From Pelomonas paludis (GTDB lineage: Bacteria > Pseudomonadota > Gammaproteobacteria > Burkholderiales > Burkholderiaceae_C): a stretch of 64,000 nucleotides of DNA. Of this stretch, positions 25,377 through 31,682 are shown piece by piece (the first letter of the stretch is position 1; every line of letters starts with the position of its first letter). The position numbers and the translations under genes are program-made. The DNA is taken from the NCBI RefSeq assembly GCF_039872745.1, contig NZ_JBDPZD010000001.1, positions 1,116,001 to 1,180,000 on the forward strand. Reading direction: 5' to 3'. The notes under the pieces are model-generated. The model was not told the origin of the DNA, made no database searches, and was given only the letters and a program-made list of their open reading frames with translations.

Positions 25377-26390
25377 TCAATGCCCCCCGCCCCGGATGCG
25401 CGGGTTCACCACGCCGTACAGCAAGTCCACCACCAAGTTCACACCTATAAACGTCAGCGCCGAGATCAGGATGCCGGCCTGGACGACTGGGTAGTCGCGT
25501 CGGGCGATGGAGTCGATCAGCCACTTGCCGATGCCGGGCCACGAGAAGATGGTTTCGGTCAGCACGGCGCCCGCAAGCAGGCTGCCGGTTTGCAGGCCGA
25601 CCACGGTCAGCACGGGGATCAAGGCATTGCGCAGCGCGTGCACGACGACCACGCGCGTGGGCGACAGGCCCTTGGCGCGCGCCGTGCGCACATAGTCCTC
25701 GCGCAGCACTTCGAGCATGCTGGAGCGCGTCATGCGCGCGATCACGGCGGTGGTGGCGGTGCCCAGCACCAGGGCAGGCAGGATGAGGTGCAGGACGGCC
25801 GACTTGAAGGCGCCTTCCTCACCACTCAGCCAGGCGTCCACGAGCATAAAGCCGGTGACGCGCTCGGGGTCGAACTCGATGCCGATGCGGCCCGAGACCG
25901 GCGTCCAGCCGAGATTGACCGAGAAGAACATGATGAGGATCAGGCCCCACCAGAACACCGGCATCGAATAGCCGACCGTGGCCACGCCCATCACGCCCTG
26001 GTCGAGCAGCGAGCCGCGCTTCAAGGCGGCGCTTACGCCGAGCAGCAGGCCGAGGCTCACGGCCAGCAGCAGGGCCGCGAGCGACAACTCCACCGTGGCG
26101 GGAAAGAGGGCCGCAAAGTCCTTGCTCACGGCCTCGCGGCTGACGAGGCTCTGGCCCAGGTCGCCGTGCAGCAAGCGGCCCAGGTAGTCGAGGTACTGCA
26201 CGTGCAGCGGCTGGTCCAGCCCCAGGCGGTGCAGCATCTCGGCGTGCTGCTCGGGGTCCAGGCGCCGCTCGCCCATCATCACCTCGACCGGGTCACCCGG
26301 CACCAGGCGGATCAAGCCGAAGGCCACGAGGGTGATGCCGATCAGTGTCGGGATCAGGGTGGCGAGGCGTTGCAGCAGCAGGCGCAGCAT
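25377..26390 (-). CDS. dppB: Peptide ABC transporter permease, DppB/OppB type
   Basis: This 337-residue permease starts with LLQRLATLIPTLIGITLVAF, the typical first helix and RRLxxxIPxL motif, followed by RLVPGDPVEVMMGE, a periplasmic segment, and the permease core with DYVRTARAKGLSPTRVVVVH (EAA loop). Six helices are expected. It begins directly after the stop of the amidase gene with no spacer base, so the two are coupled. The DUF4279 gene follows one base after its stop. Confidence 0.93.
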   Translation of the reverse strand: MLRLLLQRLATLIPTLIGITLVAFGLIRLVPGDPVEVMMGERRLDPEQHAEMLHRLGLDQPLHVQYLDYLGRLLHGDLGQSLVSREAVSKDFAALFPATVELSLAALLLAVSLGLLLGVSAALKRGSLLDQGVMGVATVGYSMPVFWWGLILIMFFSVNLGWTPVSGRIGIEFDPERVTGFMLVDAWLSGEEGAFKSAVLHLILPALVLGTATTAVIARMTRSSMLEVLREDYVRTARAKGLSPTRVVVVHALRNALIPVLTVVGLQTGSLLAGAVLTETIFSWPGIGKWLIDSIARRDYPVVQAGILISALTFIGVNLVVDLLYGVVNPRIRGGGH

Positions 26391-27389
26391 CTAGAACTTC
26401 GACGTGTAGGGCTTGGTGACCAACTCGTCCGAGCGCTTGATGCGCATCAGCTCGGGCGTGGAGACCACGTCGATCAGCGCGGCCGTCTCAGCGTCGATCA
26501 GGCCGTCGATGTTGGTGGGCCGGTACTTCATCTGGAAGGTGCTGACCACGCCCTGCGTCATCTCGTCGAGCAGGCCGGTGCGCGGCACGTTGTAGCCGAT
26601 GCGCGCGAGCCGCTCCTGCACCCAGCCGATGTCGCGTGGGCTGATCTCGTGGTCCAGGCGTTTGGTGCGCACGGCCTCGGCGTCAGGCCAGGGGATGAGG
26701 CCGGCGTCGGCAAACTGCTTCCAGGGGAAGTTGGGCCCCGGGTCCTGCTTGCGGCCGGGGGCGATGTCCGCGTGGCCAATGATGCGCTCGGGCTTGACCT
26801 GGTGGCGCCATTGCAGGTCGCGCACCAGGGCGATGACCTGGTCGATCTGGGCCTGCGAGTAGGGCGCGTAGACGCGGCCGGCCGGCGTGTCGGTGTAGCC
26901 GGGGTTGACGATCTCGATGCCGATGGATGCGGCGTTCAGGTAGCTGTTGCCGGCCCAGAAGCTCATGCCTGCATGCCAGGCGCGGCGGTTCTCGTCGACG
27001 ATCTGGTAGATCTGCGCCGGGTTGTCGCGCACCAGGTAGTGGGCGGAGACCTGCCCGCCGGTGGTCAGCACGCGCAGCGACTTGTCCCAGTCGATGGCCG
27101 TGTAGTGCAGCACGATGAACTGCACGCGGCTGTCCTGCGCGACCGAGGTGAAGCTTCGGTCGATGGCGGGTGGGGCGTAGATGACGGCCGGGTCGGGGCT
27201 GGTGCGCGCGGTGGGCGGAGCGCCCGGTGCGGGCGCTGTCTGGGGCCCTGCAGGGGGCGCTGGCGGCGGGACGCTGGCGCAGGCGGCCAGCAGGGCGGCA
27301 GCAGCAAGGCTGGAGAGGCGGGCGAACAAGGCGGCGGGCACGGGCTGCATTGTTGCAGTGCCAGACAGTCGGGCCAGGCTCTCGCGCAT
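26391..27389 (-). CDS. N-acetylmuramoyl-L-alanine amidase lipoprotein (AmiD-like) with PG-binding domain
   Basis: The protein carries a lipobox (LLAAC), so it should be an outer- or inner-membrane lipoprotein facing the periplasm. An Amidase_2 domain follows: FIVLHYTAIDW (first zinc His), SIGIEIVNPGY (catalytic Glu) and IGHADIAPGRKQDPGPNF (second His and Asp). The last 80 residues form a peptidoglycan-binding domain (RDIGWVQERLARIGY). It cuts the amide between MurNAc and L-Ala of peptidoglycan or muropeptides, like E. coli AmiD. The start at 27389 overlaps the DUF2894 stop (TGATG); an ATG at 27350 would give a tidier 24-residue signal peptide and is a real alternative. dppB follows immediately. 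Confidence 0.9.
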   Translation of the reverse strand: MRESLARLSGTATMQPVPAALFARLSSLAAAALLAACASVPPPAPPAGPQTAPAPGAPPTARTSPDPAVIYAPPAIDRSFTSVAQDSRVQFIVLHYTAIDWDKSLRVLTTGGQVSAHYLVRDNPAQIYQIVDENRRAWHAGMSFWAGNSYLNAASIGIEIVNPGYTDTPAGRVYAPYSQAQIDQVIALVRDLQWRHQVKPERIIGHADIAPGRKQDPGPNFPWKQFADAGLIPWPDAEAVRTKRLDHEISPRDIGWVQERLARIGYNVPRTGLLDEMTQGVVSTFQMKYRPTNIDGLIDAETAALIDVVSTPELMRIKRSDELVTKPYTSKF

Positions 27390-27889
27390 CACCGGCGGCG
27401 CGGTGCAGTGGCTTTGCTGCGGGGCTTGCTCGCTGGGCTTGCGGGCTTGGGCGGCGCGGGCTCCGACGCCAGTGGTGCCAAGGCGGCCAGCGCCGTCAGC
27501 TGCGTGGCCAGGCGCTGCAGGTAGGCGGGGCTGAGCGCCTGCAGCTGCTGCAGCGCGCGGCGGGCCAGCACCTCATTGTTGAGGGGGCCGAGCTGCTCGG
27601 GCAGTGGGGCTTGCAGGTCGGCAAGGTGGCGCTGCAGGCTCAGGCGCTGGGCGCCTGCCAGCGCGGCTTGGGCCTGCGGCCGTGCGCGGGCCTCGGTGCC
27701 CAGGCGCGCCAGCAGGTCGGCCCAGGGGCGGGCGCGGGGCGCAGCAGGTGCGGCCGGTGGTGGCGCTGGGCGCTGTGCCAGCGGCTTCATCCTGACCTCC
27801 ATGGCCTCGCGCAGCGGGCCGCTGGCAGCGGCGGCGCGGCGGGCCAGGCCTTGCAGCACGGCGTGCTGGATGGCGTCGGGTTCGCTCAT
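27389..27889 (-). CDS. DUF2894 family protein
   Basis: This 166-residue basic protein is rich in Ala, Pro, Leu and Arg. It has a helical N-terminus (DAIQHAVLQGLARRAAAASG), a Pro/Ala hinge, the conserved-looking WADLLARLGTEARARP segment, a second helical part (LQRHLADLQAPLPEQLGPLN, YLQRLATQLTALA) and a Lys/Arg-rich tail. It fits DUF2894, a family I know only as the last gene of the DUF3348/DUF802/OmpA cluster of Burkholderiales. No signal peptide or membrane helix: cytosolic. It overlaps the OmpA-like gene by 4 bases and the amidase start by 1. Function unknown; I infer it docks on the cytoplasmic side of the stator-like pair. Confidence 0.75.
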   Translation of the reverse strand: MSEPDAIQHAVLQGLARRAAAASGPLREAMEVRMKPLAQRPAPPPAAPAAPRARPWADLLARLGTEARARPQAQAALAGAQRLSLQRHLADLQAPLPEQLGPLNNEVLARRALQQLQALSPAYLQRLATQLTALAALAPLASEPAPPKPASPASKPRSKATAPRRR

Positions 27890-28569
27890 GGCGCGGAGGC
27901 GGCTGAAGCGGCGGAAGGCCGCGCGGCAGCAGGCCGGGGCGTTGGCGACAGCTCCACGCGCCGGTTCTGCGCGCGGCCGGCGGCCGTGTCGTTGGAGGCC
28001 ACCGGCTGCTGGGGCCCAAACGCGGCGGCAAACACGGCGTCAGGTGGCAGGCCTTCCTGCATCAGGGTGCGCACGACCGTCAGCGCGCGCTGGGCCGACA
28101 GCTCCCAGTTGTCCTCAAAGCGGAAGGGCCCGCGCTTGGCCACGCCGAGGTCGTCGGTGAAGCCGCTGACCATCAAGACCTCGTCGCGCTGGGCCAGGTA
28201 GGTGGCCAGCGGGCGCGCGAGGGTGTGCAAGAGCGCGCGGCCGTCGGGGTGGAGCTGGTCAGACCCGGTGGCAAACAGCACCGAGCCACTGATGCCGATG
28301 CGCCCGTCCTTGAGCGTGATGCGGCCATCCGCCAGCGGGCCCGAGAGCGCGCGCTCCAGCGCCTCGCGGCGGGCCACTTCGGCCTGGCGTTGGCGTTGCT
28401 CGGCATCCAGCCGCTCGGCCAGGTCCAGCTGCGAGACCAAGGCCGCCCCCAGCACCAGCACGAAGGCGCCGAGCACGCCGGCCATCAGGTCGCCGAAGCT
28501 GGCCCAGGCGGGGGTGCCGATGTCCTCAACATCGGGCAGGTCGAGGCCGTCGTCCAGCATCTCAGCCAC
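27886..28569 (-). CDS. OmpA/MotB-like peptidoglycan-binding stator subunit (ZorB-like)
   Basis: This 227-residue protein has a short acidic cytoplasmic start, one membrane helix with the stator-type sequence WASFGDLMAGVLGAFVLVLG (about residues 22-45) carrying the aspartate that binds ions in MotB, TolR and ZorB, then a coiled linker and an OmpA domain (GSVLFATGSDQLHPDG, TDDLG, NWELSAQRALTVVRTLMQEG) for peptidoglycan binding. The build is that of MotB/ZorB. It overlaps the DUF802 gene by 8 bases and DUF2894 by 4. It should pair with the DUF802 protein as an ion-driven, wall-anchored complex; the output partner is unknown. Confidence 0.87.
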   Translation of the reverse strand: MAEMLDDGLDLPDVEDIGTPAWASFGDLMAGVLGAFVLVLGAALVSQLDLAERLDAEQRQRQAEVARREALERALSGPLADGRITLKDGRIGISGSVLFATGSDQLHPDGRALLHTLARPLATYLAQRDEVLMVSGFTDDLGVAKRGPFRFEDNWELSAQRALTVVRTLMQEGLPPDAVFAAAFGPQQPVASNDTAAGRAQNRRVELSPTPRPAAARPSAASAASAP

Positions 28570-30649
28570 GTGCGCCTCCGCCGGCCTGTTGCAGCGCGGC
28601 GAGCGCCTGCTGCTGGGCGCCGAGGCAGAGGTCGATGACCTCGCGCGCCTGGGCCACGGTGTAGGCCATCTGGTCGTCGCTGCGGGTCATGGCCTGGGCC
28701 AGGCTGTCTTGCAGCGCGGTGAGCTGCGCCACCAGCTCGGCCTGGCTGCTGCGCGCTTGTTCGACCGCAGCGGCGAGGCCCTCGCTCAGCGCGCCCACCT
28801 CGCCCGCGCTGGCTTGCAGGCTGAGGGCGATCTGCTCGGCGGCACGTGTCATGTCGGCGCCGGCTTGCGCGGCCTGCTGGCCGAACTGGCGGCTCGCGTC
28901 GCCCAGCTGTTGGCCTGCGGACTGCACCAGGCCGTCGATGGCATTGCGCTGCTCGGCGGCGGCGTGCTGCAGCGAGGCCAGCAGGGTGCCCAGGGTCTGC
29001 ATCAGCGCGGCGCGCTCCTGCAGCGCGGCCTGGTCTTGCGCCTGGCTTTGGGCCAGCTGTTCGCGCAGCGCGGCGATGGTGTCGAGCGCAGCGCGCGGTG
29101 CCTCGCCGGCGGCCTGCAGCAGGGCGGCAGCCTCGCGCATCAGGCCTTGGGTTTGCGCCTCGACCTGGCCGACCAGGGCCTGCAAGTGCGCCTGCTGCGC
29201 CTGGGCAGCGGCTTGCTGAGCCTGCGCCCAGGCGGCGAGGCGTTCGCGGTCAGCCTCGGCGTGGGCCAGTTGCAGCGTGTGCTGCTGGTCGTGCAGGGCC
29301 TGCAGCAGCGCGCGGCTCTGGGTGGCGCTGCTGGCCTGCAGCGCGGTCTCGGCCTCGCGGGTCTGGGTGAGCAGTGCGGCTTCGGCTTCGCGGGTCTGCG
29401 AGAGCAGTGCCGCCTCAGCGTCCCGCGTTTCGGCCAGCAAGCTGGCATGCGCGTCGCGGCTGTCCTTGAGCCAGGCGTCTTGCGCGGCGCGGACGGCATC
29501 GAGCAGCGCGGCCTGGGCGCGCTGGGTATGGTCCATCAACTGCTGGCTGCCTTGCTCAAACTGGGCCCGCAGCGCGCTGGCCTGGGCGGCCTGTTCGGTG
29601 GCGAGCTGGTGGGTGCTGGCTTGCAGGGTCTCGCTCTGCTGCGCGGCCCAGTGGGCAAGCTGCTGGCCGAGCTGGGTCTGCAGGGCGGAGCTAGCGTGGC
29701 CGATGCGGCTGAGCAGGCCTTCGGCCAGCGGCTGCAGGGTGTCACGCGCGTGCTGCTGGCTGCTGGTCAGGGCTTCGTGCAGGCTGGTGCGCAGCGTGGT
29801 GTCCACGCTGCTGGCGAGGCCCTGGTAGGCGGCCAGCGCTTCGGTGTGGAAGCGCTGCTGGGCCTCGTGCTGGCGGCCCTCCCAGCGCGATTGCTGGCTG
29901 GCGAGCTGCTCGGTCACCGTGCTGGCCAGTTGCTGGCTGAAGGCTTGGAACTGCTCGACCAGCGCGCGCTGCTGCGCGGCCGTGGCGTCACGCGCGGCTT
30001 GCTCGGCGGCGGCCTGGGCTTGCTCGCGTTGGACCTCGGCGGTGAGCGGGCGCAGGGGGCCCAGTTGGGCGAGGTCGAGCGCGCGGCTGCAGTCGGTGCG
30101 CTCGCGGCGGGCCAGGGCCAGCAGCAGGCCTAGCGTGGCCGAGGCGGTGACGCCCGCAACCGAGGCGCTGAAGGCCAGCCCCAGGCCGCGCACCGGCGCC
30201 CCGAGCGCGGCGCGCAGGGCGCTGAGGTCGGCGGTGTTGCTGACGGCGTCGGCCGTGCCGCCAAGGGTGAGCACCAGGCCGATGAAGGTGCCCAGCATGC
30301 CCAGCAGCACCAGCACGCCGGTGAGCGCAGGCGCCAGGGCCAGGCCCGGCAGCGCCACACGCTGGCCGGCCAGGCGTTGCTCAACGGCGGTGCGCAGGGC
30401 GGCGGGCACGGTCTGCAACCAGGCCGGGGTGGCCGGCTGGGTCAAGGCAGCGAGGGCAGTGCTCAGTCCCTGCGTGGCGCGGCGGAAGGCGCGCAGTTCA
30501 GCCACGCCGAGGGCAAAGCCGGCAGCGATGAGCAGGGCCATGGCCAGGGCCACCGGGTGGTGGCGCGCGGCGTTGAATGCAGCGGCGGCGAGGCCGGCGC
30601 TGCCGAGGGCCACGGTCAGTGGGTAGAGCAGGGTGAGGAGTCGGTTCAT
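28562..30649 (-). CDS. DUF802 family membrane protein, MotA/ExbB/ZorA-like with long coiled-coil tail
   Basis: This 695-residue protein has about four membrane helices in its first 180 residues (about 8-27, 33-52, 108-130, 155-178). The third opens with VLLGMLGTFIGLVLTLGG and is followed by ALGAPVRGLGLAFSASVAGV, the pattern of MotA/TolQ/ExbB proton channels and of ZorA. From residue 185 to the end it is one Ala/Gln/Glu-rich coiled coil, including an 11-residue repeat near residues 397-440 (AALLSQTREAE type). A long cytoplasmic helical tail is also the hallmark of ZorA in Zorya defence. No zorC/zorD-type nuclease or helicase gene is adjacent, so I do not call it Zorya. It is coupled to its neighbours by overlaps on both sides. 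Confidence 0.85.
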   Translation of the reverse strand: MNRLLTLLYPLTVALGSAGLAAAAFNAARHHPVALAMALLIAAGFALGVAELRAFRRATQGLSTALAALTQPATPAWLQTVPAALRTAVEQRLAGQRVALPGLALAPALTGVLVLLGMLGTFIGLVLTLGGTADAVSNTADLSALRAALGAPVRGLGLAFSASVAGVTASATLGLLLALARRERTDCSRALDLAQLGPLRPLTAEVQREQAQAAAEQAARDATAAQQRALVEQFQAFSQQLASTVTEQLASQQSRWEGRQHEAQQRFHTEALAAYQGLASSVDTTLRTSLHEALTSSQQHARDTLQPLAEGLLSRIGHASSALQTQLGQQLAHWAAQQSETLQASTHQLATEQAAQASALRAQFEQGSQQLMDHTQRAQAALLDAVRAAQDAWLKDSRDAHASLLAETRDAEAALLSQTREAEAALLTQTREAETALQASSATQSRALLQALHDQQHTLQLAHAEADRERLAAWAQAQQAAAQAQQAHLQALVGQVEAQTQGLMREAAALLQAAGEAPRAALDTIAALREQLAQSQAQDQAALQERAALMQTLGTLLASLQHAAAEQRNAIDGLVQSAGQQLGDASRQFGQQAAQAGADMTRAAEQIALSLQASAGEVGALSEGLAAAVEQARSSQAELVAQLTALQDSLAQAMTRSDDQMAYTVAQAREVIDLCLGAQQQALAALQQAGGGARG

Positions 30650-31362
30650 GCGGGGGGCTGGGGGTCGGCAGCGTGGGCTTCCAGGGCCTCGATCAGGCCG
30701 CAGACGGGTTGCAGGCGCTGGGCCAGTTCGGCTTCGAGCAGGCGCTGCAGGTCTTGCCAGACGCGGCGCAGGCCGTGGCGCGGGTCGGCGTCGAGATGGC
30801 GCTCGGCGCGCTGCCAGAGCTGGGCGGCGAGGGCAGCGAAGGCCTGGCGTTCGGGCTCGGCCAGTGCGCGGGCCAGCAGGGCGTCCAGCTGGGCCAGGGG
30901 CGCGAGCGGGCCGCCCAGGCTGACAAGGCGCTGCTGCAGGCGCTCACGCAGGCTGGCCACGCGGGCGGCTAGGTGGCGCTGCTGTTGCGAGAGGTGCAGG
31001 CGGTAGGGGGCGAGCGCTGGGCGAATCACTGCCGTGGCAGCGGCATCGGCCGCCAGCAGCGGGTCCCGCATCGCGTCGGCCAGCTCTTGCTGCAGGCGCA
31101 CCAGCGCCGCTTGCGCCTCCTGCAGCACGGCCTGGCAGGCGGGCGCGGGCGGCGTGAGCAGCGCAGCGGGTGGCCAGGTTTGGTCCAGCACCTGCGAGAG
31201 CGCGAGCGCATCCGCCCAGCCCAGGGCCTGGGCCAGGGTCTGCGTAATGGGGGGATGGGCGGGAGCGGGGCGCAGCTGCCAGGTGGCCAGCAGCGCGGAG
31301 ACGCTCAGCGGCGGCTGCGCTGGCGCTGGTGCGCCGGCAACCCGCGACGCGGTCGGGATCAT
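30646..31362 (-). CDS. DUF3348 family protein
   Basis: This 238-residue protein is the first gene of the ten-gene run. I chose ATG 31362 (MIPTASRVAGAP) because the upstream open stretch reads as non-native, low-complexity sequence. It has no signal peptide; the body is helical and Leu/Ala/Gln/Arg-rich (LAATWQ-like start, YRLHLSQQQRHLAARVASLR, RRVWQDLQRLLEAELAQRLQ). DUF3348 proteins precede DUF802 genes in Burkholderiales and have no known function. Its stop overlaps the DUF802 start (ATGA). I infer a cytosolic accessory of the stator-like pair. Identification rests partly on gene order. Confidence 0.72.
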   Translation of the reverse strand: MIPTASRVAGAPAPAQPPLSVSALLATWQLRPAPAHPPITQTLAQALGWADALALSQVLDQTWPPAALLTPPAPACQAVLQEAQAALVRLQQELADAMRDPLLAADAAATAVIRPALAPYRLHLSQQQRHLAARVASLRERLQQRLVSLGGPLAPLAQLDALLARALAEPERQAFAALAAQLWQRAERHLDADPRHGLRRVWQDLQRLLEAELAQRLQPVCGLIEALEAHAADPQPPA

Positions 31363-31682
31363 GGGAGCTAACAACAAGCCCTGGGGCCGCCACAAACGGC
31401 CACCCCTGGCGGGAAAAAGTCGCAAGTTTAGGTGGGCGTGTGCGGCAGCCTGGACGGCGCCCGCGCGGCGAGCTTCGAGTAACTCAGGGCTTGACACGGC
31501 AAGCCGCGCGAAGAAATTCACAGCGCCTGACCAAGGGCACTCTTGATCCGGCCGATCTGCTCGCTACGCTCGGACTGGAGGTGGAGATGCGGGCTGCTCG
31601 TGCAGGTGGAGCAGTGTGCCCGGCTGCACCTTTCGGATTCGGCGCTTTGGCGCGCCGCCGCGGTGCCGCCAGGAGACCCCTT

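Noticed and set aside
25170..27524. Plus-strand open frame of 784 codons
   Set aside because: Antisense to DUF4279, dppB and the amidase, which all show full motifs on the minus strand.
28202..30133. Plus-strand open frame of 643 codons
   Set aside because: Antisense to the DUF802 coiled-coil gene; the repeat composition of that gene keeps the other strand open.
27886..31362. Complete Zorya defence system
   Set aside because: Only ZorA/ZorB-like architecture is seen; no zorC, zorD or zorE-type gene is adjacent.
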